A model generated the notes under the pieces. It did no database searches. It had not been told where the DNA came from and saw only the letters and a list, made by a program, of their open reading frames with translations. 64,000 bases of DNA from Spirosoma profusum. Lineage in GTDB: Bacteria; Bacteroidota; Bacteroidia; Cytophagales; Spirosomataceae. Every line of letters begins with the position of its first letter. Position 1 is the stretch's first letter. The DNA lies in NCBI RefSeq assembly GCF_014699005.1, contig NZ_JACWZY010000002.1:248001-312000 (forward strand). Reading direction: 5' to 3'. The position numbers and the translations under genes are program-made. Below, piece by piece: positions 1 to 10,200 of the stretch.

Positions 1-423
1 AATCGCCGGGCATCATTTGAATACGTTTTTCTGGAAACGTATACGGCTGGTATTGTCCTGACCGGTACCGAAATTAAATCGATTCGCCAGGGGAAAGTCA
101 ACTTGCAGGATGCTTACTGCCTGATTTTGAACGACGAAATGTTTATTCGCCAGATGAGTATTTCTGTATATACAGAAGGGACGCACTACAACCACGAACC
201 CCTCCGCGAACGTAAACTCCTATTGACCAAACGCGAAATCAAGCGCCTTACCGAAAAGCTGAAAGACCAAGGGCTTACAATTGTTCCAATCCGACTTTTT
301 ACCAATGAGCGCGGTTTTGCTAAAATCGAAATTGCACTGGCGAAAGGTAAAAAGCTCTATGACAAGCGCGAAAGCATAAAAGAACGCGACGTAGAGCGCG
401 ATATGCAGCGCGAGAGATACTGA
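1..423 (+). CDS. smpB: SsrA-binding protein SmpB, 5' truncated by window edge
   Basis: The reading frame is open from base 1 and the start codon lies before the window, so only the C-terminal 140 residues are seen. SmpB binds tmRNA and delivers it to stalled ribosomes for trans-translation. The visible part carries family signatures: the GTEIKSIRQGKVNL stretch of the RNA-binding barrel (residues 23-36 of the fragment), the HYNHEPLRERKLLL block, and the basic tail with KKLYDKRESIKERD that enters the decoding site. The length is consistent with a normal protein of about 150 residues missing only its first few. It is followed at once by an inverted repeat. Confidence 0.95.
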   Translation, partial: NRRASFEYVFLETYTAGIVLTGTEIKSIRQGKVNLQDAYCLILNDEMFIRQMSISVYTEGTHYNHEPLRERKLLLTKREIKRLTEKLKDQGLTIVPIRLFTNERGFAKIEIALAKGKKLYDKRESIKERDVERDMQRERY

Positions 424-425
424 TA

Positions 426-513
426 GAAGGCTCTGACAGGCTCCGGCTGTCGGAGACGTGATGGCGGCTAATTCTGTAGCTTAAACTGACAGCGGGAGCC
501 TGTCAGAGCCTTC
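426..513. repeat. 26-bp inverted repeat after smpB
   Basis: Arms at 426-451 and 488-513 are complementary over 26 positions with one mismatch and enclose a 36-base loop. The arms contain CTCTGACAGGCTCC. No T-run follows, so it is not a classical intrinsic terminator, although a transcript could fold into a very stable hairpin. It looks like a REP-like or MITE-like intergenic repeat; whether it recurs elsewhere cannot be seen here. Confidence 0.6.
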
Positions 514-594
514 GCTAAACTAAATTTCCCCGAATTATTGTCCATATGTGGATAACTCTGTAACTTGCTACCGTACAGAGGCATCTAAACGTGT

Positions 595-1110
595 ATGGGT
601 AGGAAAGTATTAGTCTTAAATCAAGATTACAGTGCCCTGAGCATTTGCTCCGTTCCCAAAGCATTCTTGCTGGTTTATCTGGATAAAGCCGAACTTGTTG
701 CCGAATCCGAGCAATTTATGCTCCGAACCGTGTCTGCCGAATATCCCATGCCAGCCGTCATTCGGCTACACCGCTACGTTAATCTGCCTTACAAAGGTGT
801 TATGCTAACCCGGCAAAATATCTTTAAGCGCGATGGTCATCACTGCCAATATTGCGGAACCACCGAAGATTTAACGTTAGATCACGTACTGCCAAAATCG
901 CGGGGCGGGAAAACAAGCTGGGATAATCTAGCGACGGCCTGCAAACGATGCAACTCACGCAAAGGCGATTTTACTCCGGAGGAAGCCAACTTGAAACTAC
1001 GTCAGAAACCATTCAAGCCAACTTTTCTGGTTTTTCTGCGTGAATTTTCAGGTTCGATCGAGCAAAGCTGGATGCCATTCCTGGCGAAGAAAGAACGGGC
1101 GTTTCAATAA
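595..1110 (+). CDS. HNH endonuclease
   Basis: This 171-residue protein has an HNH nuclease domain in its second half. A CQYC pair (about residues 84-87), the DHVLPKSRGG catalytic block (about 96-105), a conserved WDNL and a CKRCN pair (about 116-120) form the zinc-supported beta-beta-alpha-metal fold. The first 80 residues (starting MGRKVLVLNQDYSALSI) are typical of the stand-alone HNH proteins conserved across Bacteroidota. The family cuts DNA; the cellular role of this subgroup is not known. The ATG at 595 is the only start that preserves the conserved N-terminus. Transcription probably ends at the palindrome at 1122-1194. Confidence 0.9.
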   Translation: MGRKVLVLNQDYSALSICSVPKAFLLVYLDKAELVAESEQFMLRTVSAEYPMPAVIRLHRYVNLPYKGVMLTRQNIFKRDGHHCQYCGTTEDLTLDHVLPKSRGGKTSWDNLATACKRCNSRKGDFTPEEANLKLRQKPFKPTFLVFLREFSGSIEQSWMPFLAKKERAFQ

Positions 1111-1121
1111 GCGCGCTTACT

Positions 1122-1194
1122 AATAAAAAGGAGACGAAAAGTTGAGAGTGAAATGCCCATACATTCACTCTCAACTTTTCGTCTCCTTTTTATT
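1122..1194. terminator. Perfect 31-bp palindrome, likely bidirectional terminator
   Basis: Arms 1122-1152 and 1164-1194 are perfectly complementary over 31 bp with an 11-base loop. The outer ends are A-rich on the left and T-rich on the right, so a transcript from either side would form a hairpin followed by U residues. It separates the HNH gene from the rpsA promoter region. Confidence 0.8.
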
Positions 1195-1256
1195 TTCTTC
1201 GCCCTCAAACTCAAACACTTTTGCTGGTTCCGAAACTTTTTTCCGAAAGCAATTGC

Positions 1257-1264
1257 TATCTTTG
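1257..1264 (+). promoter_or_regulatory. Candidate -7 box of the rpsA promoter
   Basis: TATCTTTG fits the Bacteroidota -7 consensus TAnnTTTG. No clear -33 TTG lies at the usual 19-21 base spacing. If used, it gives a leader of about 90 bases before the rpsA ATG, long enough for the autogenous control known for S1 in other bacteria; that last point is inference. Confidence 0.5.
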
Positions 1265-1359
1265 CAGTCCTTTTTCGAAAGAAACAATTTTACAACCAAA
1301 AGTCAGTCCGCCATTGACCTACGGGCTGATGTACTGAGTGGGTCAGGAAACTTTTTTTT

Positions 1360-3141
1360 ATGAGCAAAACGCAGCAACGCGAACTGCCGGCATTTGATTG
1401 GGACCGCGCAGACAACAAAGGTTTTGGGAGTGGCTATTCGGATGCAGACCGCAACCGGATGTTGGAGATGTACGACAATACATTGTCGGAAGTAAAAGAG
1501 AAAGAAGTAGTAATGGGAACCGTCGTTGGGATAACGGACCGGGAAATATTACTCAACATTGGATTTAAGTCGGATGGCTTGGTTCCTGCTTCGGAATTCC
1601 GGGATTTGCCGGACCTGAAGATGGGCGACGAAATTGAAGTTTACGTAGAAAATCAGGAAGACCCGAACGGTCAGCTGGTTCTTTCGCGTAAGAAAGCGAA
1701 AGTAATTACGGCGTGGCAGAAAATTCAGAAAGCGCTTGACGATGACCTCGTTATCGATGGTTTCGTGAAACGCCGGACGAAAGGTGGTCTGATTGTCGAT
1801 ATTTATAGTGTTGAAGCGTTCTTGCCAGGTTCGCAGATCGACGTGAAGCCAATTCGCGATTTCGATATCTTCGTTGGTAAGAAAATGGAGGTTAAAGTCG
1901 TCAAGATCAATTATGCAAACGACAACGTAGTAGTTTCGCATAAAGTCCTGATTGAGAAAGACCTCGAAGCACAACGTGCTCAAATCCTGAACAACCTGGA
2001 AAAAGGCCAGGTACTGGAAGGCGTTATCAAAAACATGACCAACTTCGGTGTGTTCATCGATCTTGGTGGTGTCGATGGTCTGTTGCACATCACGGATATT
2101 TCGTGGGGACGTATCAGCCACCCATCGGAAGTTCTGCATCTCGACCAGAAAGTCAACGTAGTAGTTCTCGACTTCGACGAAGACAAAAAACGTATCTCGC
2201 TGGGCATGAAGCAACTTCAGGCTCACCCATGGGATGCGCTGGCCGAAGACATCCAGGTTGGCTCGAAAGTAAAAGGCAAAATCGTGAACGTAGCAGATTA
2301 CGGTGCGTTCCTTGAAATCCAGCCAGGTGTAGAAGGTTTGATCCACGTATCAGAAATGTCGTGGTCGCAGCATCTTCGTAACCCACAGGAATTCCTGAAA
2401 GTGGGTGACGAAGTTGAAGCCGTTGTGCTGACGCTGGACCGTAACGACCGGAAAATGTCGCTCGGCATCAAACAACTGACGGAAGATCCCTGGACTCGTC
2501 CAGAACTACGCACTAAATACGCTGTTGGTACGAAACATAAAGGTGTAGTACGTAACCTGACCAACTTCGGCCTGTTCCTTGAACTGGAAGAAGGTATCGA
2601 CGGACTGGTACACGTATCAGATTTGTCTTGGACGAAGAAAATCAAGCATCCTTCTGATTTCATCAAAGTGGGTGACGACCTCGATGTTGTAGTACTGGAA
2701 CTGGACGTAGACAACCGTCGTCTGGCCCTGGGTCATAAACAACTCGAAGAAAACCCATGGGATACGTTCGAAACGGTCTTTGCCGTTGGCACGATTCACC
2801 GTTGCACCATCCTGAGCAAAAATGACAAGATGGCAACCCTCGAGTTACCTTACGGAATTGAGGGCTTCTCGTCGCTGAAGAACCTGTCGAAAGAAGACGG
2901 CACGTTTGCTGAGGTAGGCGAAACGCTTGATTTCAAAGTAACTGAGTTCTCGAAAGAAGAGAAACGTATCATGCTTTCGCACACCAAGACATGGCAGGAG
3001 AAGAACGAACCAGCTAAAGAGGCCAAAGCCGCTAAAGCTACTTCTACTAAAGCCGCCCCTGCACAGGCAGAGCGTGGTGCTACGTTAGGTGATCTTGATG
3101 CACTGGCTGCTTTGAAAGAGCAGATGGAAAGCAAGAACTAA
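1360..3141 (+). CDS. rpsA: 30S ribosomal protein S1
   Basis: S1 tethers mRNA to the small subunit and is needed to start translation on most messages. The 593-residue protein contains six S1/OB-fold repeats starting near residues 53, 132, 220, 304, 393 and 481. Repeats 3 to 5 are the most regular (NFGVFIDLGGVDGLLHITD, DYGAFLEIQPGVEGLIHVS, NFGLFLELEEGIDGLVHVS), and the first two and the sixth are divergent, as usual for S1. The last 45 residues are an Ala/Lys/Glu-rich tail. The start is ATG after a run of T residues with no Shine-Dalgarno sequence, normal for this phylum. An intrinsic terminator follows. Confidence 0.97.
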   Translation: MSKTQQRELPAFDWDRADNKGFGSGYSDADRNRMLEMYDNTLSEVKEKEVVMGTVVGITDREILLNIGFKSDGLVPASEFRDLPDLKMGDEIEVYVENQEDPNGQLVLSRKKAKVITAWQKIQKALDDDLVIDGFVKRRTKGGLIVDIYSVEAFLPGSQIDVKPIRDFDIFVGKKMEVKVVKINYANDNVVVSHKVLIEKDLEAQRAQILNNLEKGQVLEGVIKNMTNFGVFIDLGGVDGLLHITDISWGRISHPSEVLHLDQKVNVVVLDFDEDKKRISLGMKQLQAHPWDALAEDIQVGSKVKGKIVNVADYGAFLEIQPGVEGLIHVSEMSWSQHLRNPQEFLKVGDEVEAVVLTLDRNDRKMSLGIKQLTEDPWTRPELRTKYAVGTKHKGVVRNLTNFGLFLELEEGIDGLVHVSDLSWTKKIKHPSDFIKVGDDLDVVVLELDVDNRRLALGHKQLEENPWDTFETVFAVGTIHRCTILSKNDKMATLELPYGIEGFSSLKNLSKEDGTFAEVGETLDFKVTEFSKEEKRIMLSHTKTWQEKNEPAKEAKAAKATSTKAAPAQAERGATLGDLDALAALKEQMESKN

Positions 3142-3163
3142 GCGTTACGTTATATAAAGATTA

Positions 3164-3197
3164 TACCCCCAAGCTCACGAGCTTGGGGGTATTTTTT
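3164..3197 (+). terminator. Intrinsic terminator of rpsA
   Basis: A 12-bp perfect stem (3164-3175 with 3180-3191, TACCCCCAAGCT on the left) has a 4-base loop and is followed by six T residues (3192-3197). It lies 22 bases after the rpsA stop codon. Confidence 0.92.
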
Positions 3198-3229
3198 AAA
3201 TCTACCTATTACTTTAATTGATAAAGTCG

Positions 3230-3237
3230 TATGTTTG
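3230..3237 (+). promoter_or_regulatory. Candidate -7 box for tRNA-Cys
   Basis: TATGTTTG matches TAnnTTTG exactly and lies about 40 bases before the tRNA, right after the rpsA terminator, where a promoter is required. No convincing -33 TTG is visible at normal spacing. Confidence 0.5.
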
Positions 3238-3278
3238 CACTCCCAAATACGTGATACATCATGTATGAGGAAAAATAG

Positions 3279-3352
3279 GGTTCCGTGGCCGAGTGGCTAG
3301 GCAGTGGTCTGCAAAACCTCGTACAGCGGTTCGAATCCGCTCGGAACCTCCA
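3279..3352 (+). tRNA. tRNA-Cys (anticodon GCA)
   Basis: Acceptor arms GGTTCCG (3279-3285) and CGGAACC (3342-3348) pair perfectly. The D-arm, an anticodon loop CTGCAAA with GCA at 3311-3313, and a T-loop with GGTTCGAATCC are all present. Base 73 is U, the cysteine identity element, and CCA is encoded at 3350-3352. The anticodon stem has one T-T mismatch. The last bases of this gene reappear at 17987-17998. Confidence 0.95.
3339..3350 (+). repeat. Possible att core in the 3' end of tRNA-Cys
   Basis: GCTCGGAACCTC inside the tRNA acceptor/T-arm is repeated exactly at 17987-17998. The 3' end of a tRNA is the classic target of tyrosine recombinases, so this could be the left attachment site of an inserted element. 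Confidence 0.35.
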
Positions 3353-3366
3353 CCTATAGTATCAAG

Positions 3367-3418
3367 GCTAATCAGTTATACAGCAAAAACGCTGTTTTTC
3401 AACTGATTAGCTTTTTTT
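3367..3418 (+). terminator. Terminator of tRNA-Cys
   Basis: An 11-bp perfect stem (GCTAATCAGTT at 3367-3377 with 3401-3411) encloses a smaller ACAGC/GCTGT hairpin and runs into seven T residues at 3412-3418. It follows the tRNA by 15 bases. Confidence 0.85.
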
Positions 3419-3777
3419 GTTGTCTATACCTGATGGAAAATAATCAACTATAATAAACTAAATCCGTCCCTTGGCGTAAGCTTTACCGATTCGAAGGTAA
3501 ACCGCAACAAATGCGACCGTAAAACAACAAAACTATTAACGCCCACCTCGAGCGTTACCGCTTTCGAAGCAGCTTTATATTGAATGTATCGAGAAAGGCC
3601 CTATCTATAGAGTATGCGGAGGATAATCCCTCTTTGTTTTATATAGGAGTATTGGCTGAGAATCTAAGTTGCTGGTTGTCAATCGCTTATGTTTGGAATT
3701 GAGTGGCTGGGAAATTTGGCGACTATTTCCCAGTTAAACTGCTGTCTGCTGAATGTGGTGACTCAGTCAATCCTAGA
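3419..3777. other. Intergenic stretch without a recognisable gene
   Basis: No reading frame here looks like a protein in either direction. The only points noted are CCGTCCCTTGG at 3464-3474, which resembles the CGTCCCCT repeats near 17877-17925, and a TAATCAACT at 3441-3449 that also occurs near 17955. Both are weak on their own. Confidence 0.5.
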
Positions 3778-4116
3778 TTAGACCTGTAGCTGGCGCAACG
3801 TCTGTTTTACCTGGCGGATGCGCCGACGGGGAACCACTACTTCCTGTGGGCTCCCACAGCCCGCCAACTTCACCACCAACTGCTTGGTCTCAGTCCGGTG
3901 CCAGCCCGAAATCAGACCAGGATCAACCGCCATTTGTTTACTCAGCCGTATCAGGTATGGATAACGTTGGCAAAGTTTACAAAGGGTAATGGCTGACAGG
4001 TAATAACCACCCTTGTGAAAATACACATGAGTATAGTTGCCTTCGGCCAGCAGCCAGCTCACCGGGGGCGGACCATCCGTTAGGTGGGGTTTTAAATGGG
4101 GTGTTGGTTTAGTCAT
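3778..4116 (-). CDS. Orphan LytTR-domain DNA-binding protein
   Basis: This 112-residue protein is essentially one LytTR DNA-binding domain: the WLLAEGNYTHVYFHKG strand region (about residues 20-35), a central ITLCKLCQRYP helix with a following IRLSKQMAVDP segment, and the C-terminal VVVPRRRIRQVKQTL block. No receiver domain precedes it, so it is a single-domain regulator of the kind abundant in Spirosoma-like genomes. It lies downstream of the giant surface protein on the same strand, 121 bases away. Its target is unknown; the neighbouring genes are candidates only by position. Confidence 0.85.
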   Translation of the reverse strand: MTKPTPHLKPHLTDGPPPVSWLLAEGNYTHVYFHKGGYYLSAITLCKLCQRYPYLIRLSKQMAVDPGLISGWHRTETKQLVVKLAGCGSPQEVVVPRRRIRQVKQTLRQLQV

Positions 4117-4237
4117 TAACGGAGATGTAGTTGTTAGCAGTGGATGTAGCCAGCCCTACGGCCAATCTACAGGTAGGCAGGTTGCGTAGCTCTAGAAGGT
4201 AAGCTCTCCAAGACCACACAACCTGCTATCTGAAGAG

Positions 4238-7200
4238 CTAGTTAGTGCCCAGTCGCAGTCGGCTGTTGGTGCTCAGTAACAGCCGCCCAGCGGGCGAGTA
4301 CACCACCCGCTGGGCCTGTCCCTGGTAACTGGCTGGCAAGCTCACCGCATGGTTGAGTGTCACGACATCGGTGATGAACGGCACCCGTCCACACGACCAC
4401 ACACTCGCATCACTCCAATCTCCCGCCTTCACACTGTACATGCTGGCACAGTTGCTCCCTGGATTCACTACACTCAGAGGTAGGATAGTGGAAATGGAGC
4501 CTCCAGCGGGGTCACTGGCTACCACCGTCACACTGTAGAACGAGCTGGTACTAGCTAATACTGTGCCACTGATCGTGTTCGGCGCCACGAAGCTCAATCC
4601 TGCCGGTAAACCCACCACCGACAGGCTCAGACTATTCGGCGTTTCAGCATCGGTGAAGGTGTTGGCCGGAATGCTGTAACTGAAGGCCTGGCCGACCGTC
4701 ACCGACTGGGGTGGGATGGCATTCTCCACCCTTGGATTGCCGTTGGCGCAATAAGCCAACCAGTTGTAAGCAAACGTGGCCTCTCCCGGTGTGCCCTGCT
4801 GGCGGGCCTTGAAGACAATTACCGGGTTGTCGGTGTAGACTGTCAGCTGATAGGGTTCAACGATAGTCTGGGTGGTTAGCTCATTGACCACCGACACACT
4901 GATGGGCTGGCCGTTGGTATCCCTGTAGTTGATCAGGAAGTTGATGCGTCGCTCGTAATAGCCCACCAGGTTGCAGTCCAGCATGGTAACCCCGGTGATG
5001 GCAAAGCCAGTGGGTTGCACGCTCAGGCTAAAGCTGGTGCTGGCCGATAAGCCACCTGGATCCGTGGCTACCACCGTCACCGAGAAGGGGGAGCCCAGGG
5101 TGGTGGAAGGGGGGCCGGTGATGGTGTTGGGAGCCACGAAGCTCAGGCCAGCGGGCAAGCCACTAACCGAAAGGCTGAGGCTGGTCGGTGTTTCGGCATC
5201 GGTGAAGGTGTTGGCCGGGATGCTGAAGGTGAATGAAGCGCCCAGGGTAGCCGTCTGGGAGGGGATGGGGTTGGCCAGGGTGGGGGCGCAGTTCTGATAG
5301 CTCACGCTCACACTGGCGGTGCTGGAGCAGCCGTTAGCCCCCGTTAGGGTCACCGAGTAGGTGCCTGCGGTAGCGGTGGTGAAGCTTTGAGATGTGCTGC
5401 TAAAGCCACCCGGTCCTTGCCAGCGGTAGCTTAGGCCGCTACCCGTCGCGCTGACCGAGACGGTAACACTCGTGACCGTACAGCTCAACGGACCACTGCT
5501 GGCTGCCACTACGTTCTGAGGGGGAGTGTTGTTCTGCTCCACCTGGGTAGTGGCCGTGGCCGTACACCCGTTAGCACCGGTAACGGTTACCGAGTAGAGG
5601 CCTCCTACACTGACGGTTACGGTTGGGTTGGTACCCGTCTGATCCAGGTTTGGCCCTTGGAAACGGTAGGTGCTTGCTCCCGCTGGCGCACTCAGTTGCA
5701 CACTGGTTTGGGAACAGGCCAACGTACCCGAACTCGTCAGGCTAGCGGTCGGGCTAGCCGTGTCGCTGGTCACGGTGGTGGTCGCAGCGGCCGAACAGCC
5801 ATTGGCACTGGTGACGATAACTGTATACGTACCTGGGCTATCAACGGTGGCGGTATTGCCCGTGCTACCTCCTAGCTGATTGGCTCCCGAGCTGAACACG
5901 TAACTTGCACCTCCGGAACTGGCCGTCAGGGTTACGCTGGTAGCGGCACAGCTCAACGGACCATTGTTGCCCAACGTAGCCGTTGGCGCGGTGGGAGCCA
6001 TTAAGGTTACCGGCCCTGGGGCTGTGCCTGAGCAGCCATTATTGCTGATGGAGAAGTTCGAGTAGGTGCCTGCACTCAGACCCGTCAGGCTGAACGCACC
6101 GCTGCTTACCGTCACTGCTCTGGGGCTACCTGCTCCGGTATAGATCAGGCTGTAAGACCCATCCGCCAGGTTGGTCGTGAAGCTGATACTACCCGTATTG
6201 CCCGAGCACGAACTAGGGTTAGTTGGGTTGCTCACTGCTAAAGTTGGCGCCGTGGTGCTGCCCGTGACAGTCACCTGAGCTATCGCTGAGCAGCCTGCTC
6301 CGTTGGTGATGGTGACCGAGTAGGTACCTGCTTGCGAGACAGTGGCCTGATTAGACGTACCGATCCGAGTAGCCCCACCGCTGAAGACGTAGCTGGCCTG
6401 ATTAGCCGGGCTGGCCGTCAGCGTCACACTCATGTTGGCGCAGGTCAACGTGCCCGACACTACCAGACTGGCGTTGATGCTCGCCGTGCTGCTCTGGATG
6501 GTGGTGCTGGCTGAAGCCGTACAACCGTTGGCCCCAGTAACCACCACCGAGTAGCTGCCACCTGCCGTTACCACCGCCTGGTTAGACGTACCAATCTGAC
6601 TGGCTCCTGTACTGAAGACATAAGTGCCTTGGCCCGCTGGTGAAGCGGTGAGCGTCACACTGGTGTTGGCACAGGTAATCGTACCGTTGCTGGCCAGGCT
6701 CACTGTGGGTGCTGTGGTGCTGCCCGTGACAGTCACCTGAGCCACCGCCGAGCAGCCTGCTCCGTTAGTGACGGTGACCGAGTAGGGGCCCGCCTGGGCG
6801 ACGGTGGCCTGGTTAGACGTACCGATCCGAGTAGCCCCTGCACTGAAGGAGTAGCTGGCTTGCCCGGTTGGGGTGGCGGTGAGTGTCACGCTGGTGTTGG
6901 CGCAGGTGATAGTACCCGAAGACGCCAGCCCCACCGTGGGTGCCGTGTTGACGGTCAGGCTGAAGTCCGTTGAGGTCACGCTGCCACAGGCCCCCGTCAC
7001 CACCACCGAGTAACTGCCCGCATCCCCTGTCTGAACATTGCTCAGCGAGAGGGTGGTTGTAGTCTGGCTTTGCACGGGGCTGCTGAGGCTGTTTTTGTAC
7101 CACTGATAGGTGTAGGGACCCGTGCCGCTTACGCTCACCGCTACGTTTACTTGGCTGCCTCCGCACACCGCCGAGCCACTGGGAGGTTGAGCACTGATGC

Positions 7201-10200
7201 TGGGTGCCGGGTTGACCGTTAGGGTGGCCGCTGTGGAGCTGACCGAGTTAGAGCCGCTCACCACCACCCGGTACTGGTAACCGCTAAGGGCTGTTGTGGC
7301 GCCTGTCAGCGTCAGGGTGGCACTGGTGACCCCGCTGTAGGGGGACGTATTGCTCAGGTTGGTAAAGCCCGAGCCGGCATTGACCTGCCACTGGTAGGCC
7401 GTAGCGTTACTGGCCACCACGCTGAAGCTGGTGTTGGCTCCAGCACAGACGGTAGCCGATGCCGGAGAGCCTGTAATGGCCACCGGGGGAAGCTGATTCA
7501 GCCGGACACTCACATTGTTACCGAAAGGATTTGCAGTTAAGAAGTCCAGATCGCCGTCTCCATCCACATCTCCCAATGCTATACTTTGAGAGCCACTGTC
7601 CACTGATACATTGGTGGTGCTGCTGAAATTACCACTGCCATCATTGAGCCGCACACTCACCGTGGCACTGCCAGCAACGGCGGTTATGAAATCCAGATCA
7701 CCATCTCCGTCCACATCTCCTACTGCTACACTCGTAGGAGTATTGCCCACCGCTACGTCAGAGCCGCCACTGAAATTGCCACTGCCGTCATTCAAGCGCA
7801 CACTCACCACGGTACTGTTTAAATTAGCGGCTAAGAAGTCTAAATCGCCATCGCCATCCACATCCCCCAACGCTACACTAATAGGCTGAGTGCCCACCGC
7901 TGCGTTGTTGTTGCCACTAAAATTACCGTTGCCATCATTGAGCCGAACACTTACCGAGTTACTGCCATAATTAGCGGCTAAGAAGTCTAAATCGCCATCC
8001 CCATCCACATCCCCCAACGCCACACTTCGAGGGGAATTGCCTACCCCTACGTTGGTAGTGCCACTAAAATTACCACTACCGTCATTCAAGTGTACACTCA
8101 CATTGCTACTGCTGAAATTAGCAGTTAAGAAGTCCAGATCGCCATCCCCATCCACATCTCCCACCGCCACACTAGCAGGCCCACTGCCCACCGCTACATT
8201 GGAGCTGCCACTGAAATTACCACTACCGTCATTCAAGCGTACACTCACATTGCTACTGCTGAAGTTAGCAGTTAAGAAGTCCAGGTCGCCATCCCCATCC
8301 ACATCCCCCAACACGACACTTTGAGGAGCATCGCCCACCGCTACGTTGGAGCCACCACCAAAAGAACCACTACCGTTATTCAACCGCACACTCACATTGC
8401 TACTGCTGAAATTAGCAGTTAAGAAGTCCAGGTCGCCATCCCCATCCACATCCCCTACCGCTACACTTCGAGGAGAATTGCCTACCCCTACGTCGGAACC
8501 ACCAGGGAAGGTGGCGGGGGCCGTGGCAACTGCCGTAGTGAATTGATACACTTGAGCTTTGGCCAGGCCACTGGCTGTGGTGGTGGTGACATAGACCACC
8601 TCTCCCGGCTTGAAGTCCACCGAGGGATTGAAGGTTAATGAGTTGCCATTGATGGTGGCCGTACCCGCTTTTTTGCCCCCGGCCTGCTGGCTCCATACCG
8701 TCAGGGCGCTGGCGCTGATGGGGGGGCTACTCAGGGTAACGCTGACGTTGGTGTTTCTGGTTACTGACTTGGCATTGCGGGCTGGTGATAAGGCAGAAAG
8801 GGAAAGGGGCTGAGCGCCCACCGTCAGGCTGTAGGCCGTGCTGGCCACACCTACGCAGCCGTTGGTATCCCGAGCCTGCACCAGCAGGCTGTAGCTGCCT
8901 GCCTGTGTGGGCGTACCCGACAACACGCCCGCACTCGACAGGCTGAACGTAGCGGGTAGGTTGGAGCTGGCTACGCTGAAGCTGTAGGGGGTAGTACCAC
9001 CTCCAGCCGTGAAGGTCTGACTAAAAGCCACCCCCACCGTAGCGGTGCTCACGGCCGGGTTACTCACCGATATGGCGGTGGGTGTACCCTGATACTCGAC
9101 GGCACCCATGTCGACTCGCCCCCCAACGATGCGGGGGTTGCCCACCAGATCGGTGGGGGGCAGGGCGGTGGCTGAGTAGGGCGGGCTGGTTATGGTAACA
9201 CTGGCGGGGTTACCGGCGTTGATGGCCGGGGCGCAGGCGTTGAGCGCTACGCTGGTATTGCTCACAAAGGGGCTGGTGGTGGTAGTAAGGTTGTTGGAAC
9301 CCGTATAGTCCGTCTCGCCCGTCTCAAAGAGCGAATAGGAGGCCGCTACGCTGCCCACAATCGTGTTCTGCCCTCCGTTGCCGAAGAATACACAGCTTGT
9401 CAGGGTCGGACTGCTGCCACTATTATTTAGTGCCCCGCCATTGGCCGCGGTATTGTTACTAAAGCTACAGTTAACTAGGCTGGCATTGCTGCTAGACAAG
9501 TTGACCATCCCTCCGCCATTGTTAGTAGCCGTATTGCTCTGAACGCTACAGTTAGTCAGGGACGGACTGCTGTTGAAGTTGAACATCGCCCCGCCAAACG
9601 TTGCCCGGTTGCCGATAAAGCTACAGTTGATCAGGCTGGGACTGCCACTGTTTTCATTGTACATACCGCCGCCCCGATCCGTGTTTCCGCCGGTGCCAGT
9701 GGAATTGCCGCCAGTAATGACAAAGCCGTCCAGCACGGCTGTATTGTTTAGCACCGAGAGGTTATTGATGACGTGGTAGCTGTTGTCGGTGTTGTCAACT
9801 GGTGTACCGATATCGCCCGAAAGGATGGTGGGGTTAGTGGCCGGGTTACGCTGGGTTAACGTGGGATTGCCCGTAGCCGGGAAGCCCCCCAGGATGGCCA
9901 GCCCATTGCGCAGGGCGAAGCTGGCGCTGCGGTTAGTGGTACTGGTGGGCTTGTAGGTACCAGCGGCTACCCAGACCTCGGTCACATTCTGCGAACAGGA
10001 GTAGGAAAGGGCGGCCTGCAGATCGGGCAGGGCATCGGCCCAGCTCAGGCCCGTGGCGGCCCCTGTGGCACCGACCCGCACGTAAAGCCGCGTGGGGGCG
10101 TTGATCGTTAGGGTGGCCGCCGTCGAGGTGACCGAGTTGGAGCCGCTCACCACCACCCGGTACTGGTAGCCGTTGAGGGCTGTGGTGGCTCCGGTCAGGG

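Noticed and set aside
1142-1363. 73-codon plus-strand frame before rpsA
   Set aside because: It starts inside the perfect palindrome and runs through the rpsA promoter; composition is not protein-like.
1549-2346. 265-codon minus-strand frame inside rpsA
   Set aside because: Antisense shadow of a strongly conserved ribosomal gene; no family recognised and no promoter context.
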